The notes: generated by a model from the sequence alone, not told the origin. A stretch of 64,000 nucleotides of DNA from Pseudomonas triclosanedens (GCF_026686735.1 NZ_CP113432.1:5631001-5695000); one strand, 5' to 3'; positions 1 to 11,495 are shown, counted from the stretch's first letter. Numbers and translations are program-made.

Positions 1-1409
1 GCCTGGGATTGGTACCAGCTACTACCGCCAGCGCTGCCACCGGTGGCGACAGGCTTGCTGGCCGCAGCCGGTTTGGCACTGGCGACGGCGACCGCGGGCT
101 TGGCGGCGGGCTTGGCCGCCTGCACCGGCTTGGCCGGAGCAGTAGCAGCGGGCTTCACCGGCTCCGGGCGCGGCGCAGGCGCGGCAGCCTGGGCCGGCGG
201 CTGCGAGATAGCAGCCTGCCGCTGCGCGGGCGCTGGCGGCACCGGATGCAGCGGCGCCGGGCCGTTATTGGCCAGTGGCGTTACCGGCGGCGCGGCAGTG
301 GTCACGGTTGGCGGGATTACCGCAGACGGCATGCCGCCCTCATCGGCATCCTCCTGGCCGCCAGCTTGTGCCATCGGCTCACGGATCACCGGCTGGCTTT
401 CACCTACCAGCGGCAAGGGCAGCGGCTGGTTGGAGCCAGCGAATTCAACCGACGGCGCGGAGCCCTGGGCATCCGGCTGCGGCGCAGCGGAACCGTTTAG
501 CGGTAGCTGCGACGAGGTCTGCGCAGCGGTATTGCTTGCGGTGTCCGGCTTGCTGGTCTTGCCCTGCATGAACCAGGCAGCAATCACGCCGATCGCGACA
601 ACGCCGAGTATCGCCAGGTGCTTCTTGGGCAGTTTGAAGCCCGCGCCAGCGGACTTGCGTGCACCGCCACGGTCCGCCAGCATCGCCTCGATCATGGCAT
701 CGCGGGCGACCTGATTGATCACGCCCGGCCAACCGCCGGACTGCTCGTGGATATCCCCCAGAAGATCAGCGGAAATCAGCTCGATTCCCTGGCCGGCACC
801 TTCCAGGCGCTGCGCCAGGTACTCGCGGGTTTCTTCCTCGCTGTAAGGTTGCAGTTCGATGGCATGGAAGCGTTCCTCGCCCTCGGATAACACCTCCAGT
901 CGCGACAGGAGCGCCTGCTCACCGAACAGGAATACATGCAGACGCGCCTCGGAATTGCCAGCAGCCAGCAGCAACAGCACTTCCAGCGCATCGTCACGCA
1001 GTTGCTCAGCATCATCCACCAGCAGGTAGACGTCCTGCCCGGTGATTGCCAGTTGCGCGACCTTGGCAAGGATCGACTCGGTGCTGACCTGAGTGATCCC
1101 CAGGCCCTGAGCCAACTGGCGCAGAAGGGTGGTTTCGTCGGCCACCGAGCGCCCTGAGATGACCACGCTGGAGACCGCGTCCTTGTTGGTGCTGGCCACC
1201 AGGGCCTGGCGCAGCAGCGTCTTGCCGCTACCGAGCGGACCGGTCACCGCCAGCAGCAAGTGGCTGTATCGGGCCAGATGATGAAGTTGGCCGAGCACGG
1301 GCTTGCGCTGTGCCGGGAAGAACTTGAAGCCAGGAACGCGCGGGGCGAACGGATCGTGGCTGAACTGGTAGTGGGCCAGGAAGGCCTCATCGGCATGCAA
1401 ACTGGACAT
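1..1409 (-). CDS. AAA ATPase / SPOR-type cell division protein, DamX/ExeA-like (3' end cut by window)
   Basis: The frame opens at an ATG at 1409 and stays open to the window edge, so the C-terminus is missing. The N-terminal half is an ExeA-like AAA ATPase: Walker A GPLGSGKT at residues 57-64, then a hydrophobic Walker B strand ending in VDDAEQL. A single membrane segment follows near residue 275, and then a long Pro/Ala/Gln/Lys-rich linker. In Pseudomonas this architecture ends in a SPOR domain that binds denuded septal peptidoglycan; that part would lie outside the window. The start is 6 bp after the aroB stop, so it is the last gene seen of the pil-aro operon. The family is known; the SPOR domain is inferred. 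Confidence 0.8.
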   Translation of the reverse strand, partial: MSSLHADEAFLAHYQFSHDPFAPRVPGFKFFPAQRKPVLGQLHHLARYSHLLLAVTGPLGSGKTLLRQALVASTNKDAVSSVVISGRSVADETTLLRQLAQGLGITQVSTESILAKVAQLAITGQDVYLLVDDAEQLRDDALEVLLLLAAGNSEARLHVFLFGEQALLSRLEVLSEGEERFHAIELQPYSEEETREYLAQRLEGAGQGIELISADLLGDIHEQSGGWPGVINQVARDAMIEAMLADRGGARKSAGAGFKLPKKHLAILGVVAIGVIAAWFMQGKTSKPDTASNTAAQTSSQLPLNGSAAPQPDAQGSAPSVEFAGSNQPLPLPLVGESQPVIREPMAQAGGQEDADEGGMPSAVIPPTVTTAAPPVTPLANNGPAPLHPVPPAPAQRQAAISQPPAQAAAPAPRPEPVKPAATAPAKPVQAAKPAAKPAVAVASAKPAAASKPVATGGSAGGSSWYQSQ

Positions 1410-1415
1410 GGGATC

Positions 1416-2522
1416 TCAACGTTCTCCTGGCTGACCGGCCAGTGCCTGATAGTCAGCGCGCAGCGTTTCTTCCAAAACCTCACGGGGGAAATCGGCAGTA
1501 ACCACTGCAGCCCCCAGCCCTTGGAGCAATACCAGACGCAAACGACCATCGAGCACCTTCTTGTCGACTGCCATATGCTCAAGGAAATGCTCGGCATTCA
1601 TTTCTTGCGGGGGCACGACCGGCAATCTCGCACTGGCCAGCAGGCGGACGCCACGCTCCAGCTCGGCAGATGTCAGCCAGCCCAGCCGATGCGACATCTC
1701 AAGTGCCATCACGGTTCCCGCCCCGACCGCCTCGCCGTGCAGCCAGACGCCATAGCCCATGTGGGTCTCGATGGCATGGCCGAACGTGTGCCCCAGGTTC
1801 AGGGTGGCACGAACACCAGTCTCACGCTCGTCCGCACCAACCACACGGGCCTTGGCGGTACAGGAGCGTTCGATCGCCTCGGTGAGCGCAGCCGGCTCGA
1901 GTGCCAGCAGATCATCCATGCGCGACTCCAGCCAGCCAAGGAACGGCTCGTCGCAGATGAAGCCGTATTTGATGACCTCCGCGAGGCCCGCGGAAAGCTC
2001 GCGCGCCGGGAGCGTGCGCAGGGTTGCAGTATCGATCACCACGGCCTGGGGCTGGTAGAACGCCCCGATCATGTTCTTGCCCAGGGGATGGTTGATACCG
2101 GTCTTGCCGCCGACAGAGGAGTCGACCTGGGACAGCAGCGTGGTCGGCACCTGAATGAAATCGACGCCACGCTGATAGCACGCCGCCGCGAACCCGGTCA
2201 TATCGCCGATGACGCCACCACCCAGGGCGATCAGCGTGGTCTTGCGATCATGCCGCGCCTGCAGCAGCGCATCGAAGATGAGCTGCAGTGTTTCCCACTG
2301 CTTGTAGGCCTCGCCATCAGGCAGCACTACCGCAGTAACGTTGAAGCCTGAGAGGGTTTTCTTCAGTCGATCCAGATAGAGCGGCGCGATGGTTTCATTG
2401 GTGACGATCGCGACTTGGCGACCGCGAATATGCGGCTCGAAGAAGCCCGGATCATCCAGCAGCCCCTCACCGATATAGATCGGGTAGCTGCGATCAGCCA
2501 GATCGACATTGAGTGTGCGCAT
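1416..2522 (-). CDS. aroB: 3-dehydroquinate synthase
   Basis: AroB converts DAHP to 3-dehydroquinate, the second step of the shikimate pathway, using NAD and a divalent metal in the cytoplasm. The 368-aa product carries the family hallmarks: the NAD-binding [19 protein letters not shown] stretch (residues ~100-118), [21 protein letters not shown], and the metal ligands in [12 protein letters not shown] chose the ATG at 2522 (MRTLNVDL) rather than the in-frame start 15 bp upstream because it gives the usual family N-terminus. It lies between aroK and the AAA/SPOR gene, the standard Pseudomonas order. Confidence 0.97.
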   Translation of the reverse strand: MRTLNVDLADRSYPIYIGEGLLDDPGFFEPHIRGRQVAIVTNETIAPLYLDRLKKTLSGFNVTAVVLPDGEAYKQWETLQLIFDALLQARHDRKTTLIALGGGVIGDMTGFAAACYQRGVDFIQVPTTLLSQVDSSVGGKTGINHPLGKNMIGAFYQPQAVVIDTATLRTLPARELSAGLAEVIKYGFICDEPFLGWLESRMDDLLALEPAALTEAIERSCTAKARVVGADERETGVRATLNLGHTFGHAIETHMGYGVWLHGEAVGAGTVMALEMSHRLGWLTSAELERGVRLLASARLPVVPPQEMNAEHFLEHMAVDKKVLDGRLRLVLLQGLGAAVVTADFPREVLEETLRADYQALAGQPGER

Positions 2523-2572
2523 GAAACCCCCAAGCAATAAAGGGGACTAGGATAACGCAGAATGGAACACCG

Positions 2573-3091
2573 TTAGTGGCGCTCCAGGCTACGCAGACGA
2601 TCGAGGATTTCCTGCACCACCATGCGGGGTGGCCGCTCGTCGGTTTCGACGATGATGTCGGCGATCTCGCGATACAGCGGGTCACGAAGCTGCATGAGGT
2701 CGCGCAGGATCTGATCAGGATTGGGCTTCTGCAGCAGTGGGCGATTCCGGTCCCGCGCGGTGCGGGATATCTGCTGCTCCACGGAGGCGTGCAGATAGAT
2801 CACCTGACCGCCGGACTTCAGCGTCAGACGGTTGGCCTCTCGCATAACCGCTCCGCCACCCGTCGCGATCACCATACCGCCTTCGGCACAGAGCTCGGCG
2901 AGCATTGCCTGTTCGCGCTCGCGAAAGCCAGCCTCGCCCTCGACATCGAATATCCAGGGGATGTTGGCTCCGCAGCGTTGCTCGATCTCTTTATCCGAGT
3001 CTTTGAAAACGAGATGAAGCTCTTTGGCAAGAAGACGCCCGATGGTGCTCTTTCCAGCTCCCATCGGGCCTACCAGAATCAAATTGGACAC
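2573..3091 (-). CDS. aroK: shikimate kinase
   Basis: Shikimate kinase phosphorylates shikimate at the 3-hydroxyl with ATP. The P-loop GPMGAGKST lies close to the N-terminus; the shikimate-binding DSDKEIE and GGGAVMRE motifs and the lid arginines ([12 protein letters not shown]) follow. A GTG start at 3091 gives 172 aa and the family N-terminus [14 protein letters not shown] at 3103, overlapping the pilQ stop, would add four residues and cannot be excluded, since neither start has an obvious ribosome-binding site. The 8-bp gap to pilQ suggests translational coupling to the pilus operon. Confidence 0.96.
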   Translation of the reverse strand: MSNLILVGPMGAGKSTIGRLLAKELHLVFKDSDKEIEQRCGANIPWIFDVEGEAGFREREQAMLAELCAEGGMVIATGGGAVMREANRLTLKSGGQVIYLHASVEQQISRTARDRNRPLLQKPNPDQILRDLMQLRDPLYREIADIIVETDERPPRMVVQEILDRLRSLERH

Positions 3092-3099
3092 GACATTGA

Positions 3100-5286
3100 T
3101 CAACGGCCGGCTGCAAAGGCCTGATTATTCATGATCCGGGGGGTAAGGAAAACCAGCAGCTCGTTCTTGCTGTCAGTTACCGAATCACGACGGAACAGGC
3201 GGCCCAGCACCGGTACGTCACCCAGGTACGGAACCTTGTCGGTCGCCTTGGTCTGGGTGTTCGAGAACACACCACCAATCACGATGGTCTCGCCATCGTT
3301 GACCAGCACCTTGGCATTCACTTCGTTCTTCTTGATCGGCGGTACGCCGTTCAGGGCGTTGGCGTAGTCCGGCTCATCCTTGTTGACCTTCACTTCCATG
3401 ATGATCCGGTTGTCCGGAGTGATCTGCGGAGTGACTTCCAGGGACAGGGCCGCCTCCTTGAAGGAAACCGAGGTGGCGCCGCTGGAGCTGGCTTCCTGGT
3501 ACGGAATTTCCGAGCCCTTGAGGATCTTCGCGGTTTCCTTGTCCGAGGTGACGACCTTCGGCTGTGAAACGATCTCGCCGTTGCCGCCTTTTTCCATAGC
3601 GGACAATTGCAGGTCGAGAATCGCATTGTTGGAAACGAAGCCGATACCAAGGCCAGAGGTGCTGTTTTGTACTCCAAGATCGACCGAGGGCGTCGGGACA
3701 TCGCTGACGGTTGGCAGCGTACAACCGCCGCCACCAAACGGGCCGCAGCTGGTGCCGTTATCGCCACCCACACCGATGTTGCCATTCTTGCCCCAGGTAG
3801 CCCAGTTGCCGAAGGTTACGGCGCCACCCCAGCGAACCCCCAGGCTCTTGCTGTAGTCGACGGCAGCCTCGACGATGCGAGCCTCGATCATGACCTGGCG
3901 AACCGGGATGTCCAGCTGCGCCACGATTCGGCGCAGCTCATCCAGGCGATCCTGGGTCTGATAGGCAATGATACTGTTGGTACGGTCATCTACCGTGATG
4001 GAGCCACGGCTGTCCGACTGAGCAGAAGCGGCTGCCGCACCCGGGCCGGAACCGGTCACCGACTGGAACAGCTTGGCGATATCGGAGGCCTTGGCGTAGT
4101 TGACCTGGATAAGCTCACGACGCAGCGGTGCCAGTTCGGAGATCTGCTTCTGCGCTTCGAGCTCCTGGCGCTCACGCGCGGCGATCTCGTCAGCCGGGGC
4201 GACCAGCAGGACGTTGCCGACCTTGCGCTTGTCCAGCCCCTTGGTTTTCAGCACCAGATCCAGCGCCTGGTCCCACGGCACATTCTGCAGACGCAGGGTG
4301 ATGCTGCCCTGAACGGTATCGGAGGCCACCAGGTTCAGATCGGTGAAGTCGGCAATGAGCTGAAGCACCGAACGAACATCGATGTCCTGGAAGTTCAGCG
4401 ACAGCTTTTCGCCGGTATAGGCGAACGCGTCCTTCTTGCGCTTCTCGGCATCGTCCGCAGTCAGCGGCTTGATGCTGACGGTCATGCGATTGTCGGTCTG
4501 GTAGACGAGATAGTCATACAGACCGGTCGGTTCGATACTGATGCTGGCCTTGTCGCTCGCGGCGGAAGCGTTGACGAACTGCACCGGAGTGGCGAAGTCC
4601 TTCACGTCCAGGCGAACGCGCAGGTTGTCCGGGAGCTGGGTGCGCGGGAAGTCCAGACGAATCTTGCCACCCTGCTCCTGGATATCCGGGCTAACAGTCG
4701 GATCGGAAAGGTCGATCACGACATTGCCTTCACCTTGCGCTCCGCGTTGGAAGTCGATATTGCGAATCGCCTTGCCAGCCGGGATATAGGGCTTCGGCTG
4801 CGCCGGCTTGGCAATGGGTGCGGAAACGGGTGCTGCCGACGCGACGGTGCTGGACGCCCCCGGCGCTCCGCCCACCACGATGAACAGGTTCGAACCTTCC
4901 GTACGCGTGGTATAGGGCGAAAGATTGGTCAGGTTTACGATCAGGCGGGTCCGATCCTTGGCCTCCACGACCGTCAGGCTGCGCGCATTACCAACGCCCA
5001 ACTCGCGGTTCTTGCTACCCAGCTTGTTCTGTACGCCTGGCAGGTCCAGCGCAATACGGGCGGGCTGCTCGATGGTATAGCCACGCGGAGCCGCAACCGG
5101 CTCATCGAAACCCAGCTTCAACTCGACACGATCACCCGGCAGCGCCGCTACATCGACGCTTTGCAGATTGGCGGCAAGAAGAGCCGGTGCGAATACAGCC
5201 GCGAGCAAGGAAATGCTCAGGCGGGAAAGTCTTCTATTCATCGTCTGAATCCGTCGTGCAGACTGCTGTTTGTTTTCCATATTCAT
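3100..5286 (-). CDS. pilQ: type IV pilus secretin PilQ
   Basis: PilQ forms the outer-membrane multimer through which type IV pili are extruded. The start region carries a cleavable signal peptide ([20 protein letters not shown]). One or two AMIN domains that bind peptidoglycan follow (~residues 40-300), then a secretin N-terminal domain (~310-380), a NolW-like repeat (~400-490) and the conserved secretin barrel (~500-720) with [15 protein letters not shown] and [13 protein letters not shown]. The ATG at 5286 has a good ribosome-binding site (AAGGGCGGGG). A second ATG at 5241 would give 713 aa and a shorter n-region, closer to the annotated P. aeruginosa protein. Last structural gene of pilMNOPQ. 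Confidence 0.97.
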   Translation of the reverse strand: MNMENKQQSARRIQTMNRRLSRLSISLLAAVFAPALLAANLQSVDVAALPGDRVELKLGFDEPVAAPRGYTIEQPARIALDLPGVQNKLGSKNRELGVGNARSLTVVEAKDRTRLIVNLTNLSPYTTRTEGSNLFIVVGGAPGASSTVASAAPVSAPIAKPAQPKPYIPAGKAIRNIDFQRGAQGEGNVVIDLSDPTVSPDIQEQGGKIRLDFPRTQLPDNLRVRLDVKDFATPVQFVNASAASDKASISIEPTGLYDYLVYQTDNRMTVSIKPLTADDAEKRKKDAFAYTGEKLSLNFQDIDVRSVLQLIADFTDLNLVASDTVQGSITLRLQNVPWDQALDLVLKTKGLDKRKVGNVLLVAPADEIAARERQELEAQKQISELAPLRRELIQVNYAKASDIAKLFQSVTGSGPGAAAASAQSDSRGSITVDDRTNSIIAYQTQDRLDELRRIVAQLDIPVRQVMIEARIVEAAVDYSKSLGVRWGGAVTFGNWATWGKNGNIGVGGDNGTSCGPFGGGGCTLPTVSDVPTPSVDLGVQNSTSGLGIGFVSNNAILDLQLSAMEKGGNGEIVSQPKVVTSDKETAKILKGSEIPYQEASSSGATSVSFKEAALSLEVTPQITPDNRIIMEVKVNKDEPDYANALNGVPPIKKNEVNAKVLVNDGETIVIGGVFSNTQTKATDKVPYLGDVPVLGRLFRRDSVTDSKNELLVFLTPRIMNNQAFAAGR

Positions 5287-5294
5287 CCCCGCCC

Positions 5295-5819
5295 TTAGGA
5301 GCGTTCCTTGAGAGTCAGGCTACGCGGACGCTCGAGCCAGCCACCCTCACCATCAGGAACGATTTCAATCACGTCGATCTTGCCTTCGCTGATCGCAACA
5401 ATCTTGCCGTCGTTACGCCCCAGATAGTCGCCAACCCGTACGCGGTGCACCCCCCCTGCACCTTTCACGAGAGCGAACGTCTGGCTATCCCTGGACAAGG
5501 TTCCAACCATCTCGAAGGTCTCGATGTTGAAACCTTCCAGGAACTGCTTGACCCGGGTTTCGTCCGGTTTCACGACCTTGTTACCCTTCTGCTTGACGGC
5601 CAGATCGATCTTCACCGGCGGCTGGAAGGGACTGCGCAATGCCGAAGCGCTATAGGTAAAGGCTTCGTACGGCTGGAATTTCGGAAGCGGCTCGATCGAC
5701 CCCTTTGGGCGTGCACGGACTTCGTCCATGTACGCCTGTAGGTCGCTGAAATCGCCGCCGGAACCACATCCGTTCAGACTCAGGAGCAGAAGACTGCAGA
5801 AGATCAGGCGACCCCTCAT
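5295..5819 (-). CDS. pilP: type IV pilus assembly lipoprotein PilP
   Basis: PilP is an inner-membrane lipoprotein that joins the PilNO heterodimer to the PilQ secretin. The 174-aa product has a type II signal peptide with lipobox LNGC (Cys18). A disordered linker follows, and then the C-terminal beta domain around residues 85-165 (TFEMVGTLSR, VHRVRVGDYLGRNDGKI). The start overlaps the pilO stop by four bases and the stop lies 8 bp before pilQ, so the genes are translated as one unit. Confidence 0.97.
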   Translation of the reverse strand: MRGRLIFCSLLLLSLNGCGSGGDFSDLQAYMDEVRARPKGSIEPLPKFQPYEAFTYSASALRSPFQPPVKIDLAVKQKGNKVVKPDETRVKQFLEGFNIETFEMVGTLSRDSQTFALVKGAGGVHRVRVGDYLGRNDGKIVAISEGKIDVIEIVPDGEGGWLERPRSLTLKERS

Positions 5820-6469
5820 TTCTTGTTGGCTCCCGTGTTCGGGGCATTAACCTTCCCGCCCTTGTCGTTGTAGCGGTAGGTCTTGGCCAGGATGCTCATT
5901 CGCAGCTTGGAAGTGCTGTCAGCACTGACAGGCTTGATCTCGAAGTCGTGCAACGTAACGATCCGCGGGAGGCTGGCTACTCCGCTCACGAAAGTCGCAA
6001 GGTCGTGATACCCGCCCACGACACTGATCTGAATGGGCAACTCGATGTAGAACTGCTGGGTGACCTCCGGCAGCAGCTTGATCTCTTCGAACTCAAGCCC
6101 GCTCCCCAGGCCAGTGCGAGTGATGTCTTCAAGGAGCCCGGGAACTTCAGTGTCACTGGGCAGTTGCCGCAGCAGCGCACCGAAGGACTCTTCCATCTCC
6201 TTCATCTGGGTCTTGTAGGCTTCCAGATTGGCAGCCTGGAACGCCTTGCTCGCGAACTGCTGCTTGAGGGTTTCTTCCTCGGCAGCCTGGCGATCGAGTT
6301 GATCCTGCAGGTCCTTCAGATGGAAGTTGTATCCAAGCGCGAGCATCACGGCCATCAGCAGCACGCAGGCGATAACCTTGACTGCCGAGGGCCAGGAGCC
6401 GATGTTGTTCAGGTCAAGATCATTGACGTCGATCTTGCGCAAGCTCTCGAGGGAACTGGCCAGACTCAT
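5816..6469 (-). CDS. pilO: type IV pilus alignment protein PilO
   Basis: PilO pairs with PilN in the inner membrane to form the alignment subcomplex. The 217-aa protein has a short cytoplasmic N-terminus, one membrane segment (VIACVLLMAVMLALGYNF, ~residues 31-48), a coiled-coil stretch (LKDLQDQLDRQAAEEETLKQ) and a periplasmic ferredoxin-like fold. Both ends overlap their neighbours by four bases. Confidence 0.97.
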   Translation of the reverse strand: MSLASSLESLRKIDVNDLDLNNIGSWPSAVKVIACVLLMAVMLALGYNFHLKDLQDQLDRQAAEEETLKQQFASKAFQAANLEAYKTQMKEMEESFGALLRQLPSDTEVPGLLEDITRTGLGSGLEFEEIKLLPEVTQQFYIELPIQISVVGGYHDLATFVSGVASLPRIVTLHDFEIKPVSADSTSKLRMSILAKTYRYNDKGGKVNAPNTGANKK

Positions 6470-7058
6470 TTCTTGGCTCCTTGCGCGACGTTCTTCTTGT
6501 CCTGTTCCTCACCGCCAGGCTGGGTCTGTTGCACAGTCAGCTGGAAGACGTTCGCCTGATCCAGGGCGCCCTGGGTCACAGCCTTCACTTCCGTCAGGTT
6601 CGGTGACGTCAACCACTCGGACGCATCCAGGTTACGCATCAGATTGGAGACACGGTTGTTAGACTCGGCCGCCCCTGCGATGGCAATGGATTTACCGGTC
6701 ATCTTCAAACCGGTGAAGTAGACGCCGTCCGGCAGCGTGCGGACCAGTTGATCGAATACACGCCCAATGATCGGGCGGTTGCCCTGCAGGTCCTGAATGA
6801 TCTTCATACGCTCCAGCAGTTGCTGCCGGCGCGTTTTCAGCTCACTGATTTCCTTGATTCGCGCGTCCAGCACGGCAATTTCCTTGCGGAGGAAATCGTT
6901 GCGCGCGTTCTGCCGCTCGATGGCCGAGTTGAAGTACTGATCGCCAAGGAATATCACACCGGCCGAAGCCAGCAGGACACAGCCCAGGGTAACCAGGAAC
7001 CGCTGCTTGCGCTCCTCGCGCAGTTGCTCCCGCCACGGCAGTAGGTTGATGCGAGCCA

Positions 7059-7059
<1 letters not shown>
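6466..7059 (-). CDS. pilN: type IV pilus assembly protein PilN
   Basis: The 197-aa PilN begins with the conserved cytoplasmic segment MARINLLPWRE that inserts into the PilM groove. A membrane helix (~residues 22-42), a coiled coil and a periplasmic domain follow. The ATG shares one base with the pilM stop, and the stop overlaps the pilO start. The conserved INLLPWR motif, the length and the position make the assignment firm. Confidence 0.97.
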
Positions 7060-8150
<1,091 letters not shown>

Positions 8151-8175
8151 TTACGGACGATTTATGTTTTTCCAC

Positions 8176-8204
8176 ATTAGATACCAGACTTGACACCTGC
8201 GCAA
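8176..8204 (-). promoter_or_regulatory. putative sigma70 promoter for pilMNOPQ
   Basis: On the minus strand TTGCGC (8204-8199) is followed after 17 bp by TCTAAT (8181-8176), about 50 bp before the pilM ATG. Assigned only from hexamer match, spacing and position. Confidence 0.4.
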
Positions 8205-8229
8205 ATAGCTCGTCGGCAAAAAAACTGCT

Positions 8230-8235
8230 TATAAT
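8230..8235 (+). promoter_or_regulatory. putative -10 box for mrcA
   Basis: A perfect TATAAT lies 75 bp before the mrcA ATG. No good -35 hexamer sits 16-18 bp upstream, so this is a weak call. Confidence 0.35.
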
Positions 8236-8309
8236 GTGATCAGCTTTTCCCTTTTTGCCGCGCCATCCGCTTAACTCTTTCTTTTCTCTGGAAATCCAAG
8301 ACCTTCCAA

Positions 8310-10748
8310 ATGCGCCTGCTGAAGTTTCTGTGGTGGACCTGCATCACCATAATCTGTGGATTGCTGCTCAGTTTCAGTGGCGCCTATCTGTACCTCAGCC
8401 CGAACCTCCCGTCCGTGGAAGCCTTACGCAACGTGCGTTTGCAGATGCCGCTGCGGGTGTACAGCAGTGATAACAAATTGATAGCAGAGTTTGGCGAGAT
8501 GCGCCGCACGCCGATTCGCTTTGCAGAAATCCCCCCGGATTTCACTCACGCACTGTTATCGGCCGAAGATGACAATTTCGCCAATCATTATGGCGTGGAC
8601 GTCAAGAGCCTGATGCGTGCTGCTGCCCAATTATTGAAGACTGGCCATATCCAGACCGGCGGCAGCACCATCACCATGCAGGTGGCGAAGAACTACTTCC
8701 TCACCAACGAGCGCAGTTTCTCCCGTAAGATCAATGAGATATTGCTAGCCCTGCAAATCGAGCGCTCGCTAACCAAGGATGAAATTCTCGAGCTCTACGT
8801 CAACAAGATCTATCTCGGCAATCGCGCCTACGGTGTGGAGGCCGCGGCACAGGTCTACTACGGCAAGTCGATCAAGGATCTGAGCCTGGCCCAGATGGCG
8901 ATGATCGCCGGACTGCCGAAAGCGCCGTCGCGCTACAACCCACTGGCCAACCCTGCACGCAGCCTGGAGCGGCGTAACTGGATTCTCGAGCGCATGCTCA
9001 AGCTCGGCTTCATCGACCAGCCACGCTATGAGGCTGCCGTGAAGGAGCCCGTGGGAGCCTCCTACCATGTGCAAAGCCCGGAGCTGGCCGCCCCGTACAT
9101 CGCGGAAATGGCGCGTGCCGAGCTGGTCGGGCGCTTCGGTGGCGATGCGTATACCGAAGGCTATCGCGTCTACACGACCGTTCGCAGCGATCTGCAGGAC
9201 GACGCCAACAACGCCCTGCGCGAAGGCTTGCAGGAGTACGACCAGCGCCACGGCTATCGCGGCCCCGAAACCCGCCTGCCCGGCAAGACCCGCGACGCGT
9301 GGAAACAGGCCATTGCCCAGCAACGCCCGCTCGGCGGGCTGGAGCCGGCCATTGTCGTGCAAGTCGAAAAGAGCGGCGCGATGGTCATGACACGCGACGG
9401 CAAGGAGGAAGCGCTCGGCTGGGATGGCATGAAGTGGGCACGCCCCTACCTGAGCAATAACAGCATGGGGCCGATGCCGCGTCAGCCCAGCGATGTGGTG
9501 CAGGCCGGCGACGTGATCCGCGTACAGCGCCGCGAGGACGGCTCGCTGCGCCTGAGCCAGGTGCCGGCAGCGCAGAGCGCGCTGGTATCTCTCAACCCAC
9601 GGGACGGCGCGATCATGGCGCTGGTTGGGGGCTTCTCCTTCGAGCAAAGCAACTACAACCGCGCAAGCCAGGCCAAGCGCCAGCCCGGATCCAGCTTCAA
9701 GCCGTTCATCTACAGTGCCGCTCTGGACAACGGATTCACCGCGGCGTCACTGATCAATGACGCCCCCGTGGTGTTCTATGACGAGTATCTGGACAAGGTA
9801 TGGCGTCCGAAAAACGACACCAACACCTTCCTCGGCCCGATCCCTATGCGTGAAGCACTCTACAAGTCACGCAACATGGTCTCGATCCGAATCCTCCAGG
9901 GCCTGGGCGTCGAGCGCGCGCGCACCTACATCAGCAGATTTGGCTTCAACCGCGACGAATTGCCGCCGAACCTGTCGATGGCCCTTGGCACCGCCACGCT
10001 GACCCCGCTGGAGATCGCTACCGCCTGGAGCACCTTCGCCAACGGCGGCTTCAAGATTTCCCCGTACGTGGTCGACCGCATCGAAAGCCGCGACGGACAG
10101 GTCGTCTACCAGGCCAACCCGGCTCGCGTTCCGAACGACGATGCCCAGGCCGATGTGGCCCAGGCACAGGCCCAGCCGACCGGCACCAATGCACTGGGCA
10201 ACGACGACCCGAGCCTGGCCAAGACCACCATCGAACCGGCCGCAGCAGAGCGCATCATCGATGCACGCACCGCCTACATCATGACCAGCATGCTGCAGGA
10301 CGTGATCAAGCGCGGCACCGGCCGCCGCGCCCTTGCACTCAAGCGTGACGACCTGGCGGGCAAGACCGGCACCACCAACGAGTCCAAGGACGCCTGGTTC
10401 TCCGGCTACAACGCTGATTACATGACGACTGTCTGGGTCGGCTTCGACCAGCCAGAAAGCCTGGGTCGCAGCGAATACGGCGGCAACGTAGCACTGCCGA
10501 TCTGGATGCGCTACATGGGTGCCGCATTGAAGGACAAACCCTTGCACATGCTGCCGGAACCCGCCGGGATGGTCAGCCTGCGCATCGACCCAGTCACTGG
10601 CCGCGCGGCTCCGCCGGGCACCCCGGGCGCCTACTTCGAGCTGTTCAAGAACGAAGACACGCCACCGTCCATGAGCGAGCTGGCGCCGGGCAGCGCGCCT
10701 GGCAGCGGCATGCCAGCCGAGGAAGAGGCGCCGATCGACCTCTTCTGA
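8310..10748 (+). CDS. mrcA: penicillin-binding protein 1A (bifunctional transglycosylase/transpeptidase)
   Basis: This 812-aa class A PBP polymerises and cross-links peptidoglycan at the periplasmic face of the inner membrane. A short cytoplasmic N-terminus and one membrane anchor (~residues 8-30) precede a GT51 domain with the catalytic SAEDDNFANHYGVD and GGSTITMQVAKN motifs (~residues 85-130). An OB-like insert and the transpeptidase domain follow: SxxK as SSFK in RQPGSSFKP (~residue 455), SxN as SRN, and KTG in AGKTGTTNES (~690). Length and motifs match Pseudomonas ponA/mrcA, and the gene is divergent from pilM as in P. aeruginosa. Confidence 0.98.
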   Translation: MRLLKFLWWTCITIICGLLLSFSGAYLYLSPNLPSVEALRNVRLQMPLRVYSSDNKLIAEFGEMRRTPIRFAEIPPDFTHALLSAEDDNFANHYGVDVKSLMRAAAQLLKTGHIQTGGSTITMQVAKNYFLTNERSFSRKINEILLALQIERSLTKDEILELYVNKIYLGNRAYGVEAAAQVYYGKSIKDLSLAQMAMIAGLPKAPSRYNPLANPARSLERRNWILERMLKLGFIDQPRYEAAVKEPVGASYHVQSPELAAPYIAEMARAELVGRFGGDAYTEGYRVYTTVRSDLQDDANNALREGLQEYDQRHGYRGPETRLPGKTRDAWKQAIAQQRPLGGLEPAIVVQVEKSGAMVMTRDGKEEALGWDGMKWARPYLSNNSMGPMPRQPSDVVQAGDVIRVQRREDGSLRLSQVPAAQSALVSLNPRDGAIMALVGGFSFEQSNYNRASQAKRQPGSSFKPFIYSAALDNGFTAASLINDAPVVFYDEYLDKVWRPKNDTNTFLGPIPMREALYKSRNMVSIRILQGLGVERARTYISRFGFNRDELPPNLSMALGTATLTPLEIATAWSTFANGGFKISPYVVDRIESRDGQVVYQANPARVPNDDAQADVAQAQAQPTGTNALGNDDPSLAKTTIEPAAAERIIDARTAYIMTSMLQDVIKRGTGRRALALKRDDLAGKTGTTNESKDAWFSGYNADYMTTVWVGFDQPESLGRSEYGGNVALPIWMRYMGAALKDKPLHMLPEPAGMVSLRIDPVTGRAAPPGTPGAYFELFKNEDTPPSMSELAPGSAPGSGMPAEEEAPIDLF

Positions 10749-10757
10749 CCCACACAG

Positions 10758-10783
10758 GAACCCCTCGCAAGAGGGGTTCTTTC
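10758..10783 (+). terminator. intrinsic terminator of mrcA
   Basis: A perfect 9-bp stem GAACCCCTC/GAGGGGTTC with a GCAA tetraloop is followed by TTTC, 9 bp after the mrcA stop. Confidence 0.85.
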
Positions 10784-10952
10784 ATTGTGAGCGGCATATC
10801 TGAAAGCAAGTGATGGCAATCAGCCAAATCATTGATTAATCTGCACTTGCGGCGGCGAACAACCCCGGACAGCCGACCCCATCCGGTCTGTCAGGGGCTT
10901 CCCGCAGCAACTTCCAGCGTCCCTCGCACAGCGTCACGACTTCCATGCGGCT
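10784..10952. other. intergenic, no gene seen; possible synteny junction
   Basis: About 170 bp between the mrcA terminator and the stop of the convergent metallopeptidase gene. I see no ORF, RNA or repeat. From memory, PAO1 has a malic enzyme gene next to ponA, so this interval is a likely rearrangement boundary. Confidence 0.4.
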
Positions 10953-11444
10953 CTAGACCAGGTCCCGCCAGGTCAGGTAGACGCGCAGGTCGAACTCCAG
11001 TTGGTGATACCCCGGGAGCATGTGCTCACATAGCTGGTAGAACGCCTTGCAATGGTCACGCTCCTTCAGGTGCGCAAGCTCATGGACCACGATCATCTGC
11101 AGGAACTCCGGCGCGGCATCCTTGAACAGCGAAGCGACGCGGATCTCCTTCTTTGCCTTCAGCTTGCCGCCCTGCACCCGCGAGATGGCGGTGTTGAGGC
11201 CCAGGGCGCGCTGCACCACGTCCAGCTTGTTGTCATACAGCACCTTGTCTACGGCCGGTGCCGTGCGCATGTACTGCTGTTTGAGATCCATCGCATAGGC
11301 ATACAGAGCTTTGTCACTCTGCACATCATGGCGGGCTGGATAGCGGCGTTCGAGGTATTCGCCCAGCCGGCCCTGCTCGATGAGCTGGCGAACCTGGTCC
11401 TGGAGATGCGGCGGGTAGGCCTGGAGATAACGTAGCAGCGACAT
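10953..11444 (-). CDS. YgjP/SprT-like M48-type metallopeptidase domain protein
   Basis: A 163-aa soluble protein with a zinc-protease signature HELAH at residues 121-125, followed by a third candidate ligand in ERDH (His131). This is the arrangement of the YgjP-like (DUF45) family. No signal peptide or membrane segment is visible, so it should be cytoplasmic. The substrate is unknown in the family as far as I know. Its start lies 51 bp after the methyltransferase stop, so the two may be cotranscribed. Confidence 0.8.
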   Translation of the reverse strand: MSLLRYLQAYPPHLQDQVRQLIEQGRLGEYLERRYPARHDVQSDKALYAYAMDLKQQYMRTAPAVDKVLYDNKLDVVQRALGLNTAISRVQGGKLKAKKEIRVASLFKDAAPEFLQMIVVHELAHLKERDHCKAFYQLCEHMLPGYHQLEFDLRVYLTWRDLV

Positions 11445-11495
11445 GAAGGGCAGACTGGCTGGCGAAGCGTTCGCCAGTCTACCTCATTCTTTGCC

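Noticed and set aside
3607..5298. 563-codon open frame antisense to pilQ
   Set aside because: Lies wholly opposite a secure secretin gene; such frames arise from high third-position GC and the translation resembles no family.
8190..8235. TTGACA at 8190 as -35 for the TATAAT at 8230
   Set aside because: The spacing is 34 bp, twice the allowed distance.
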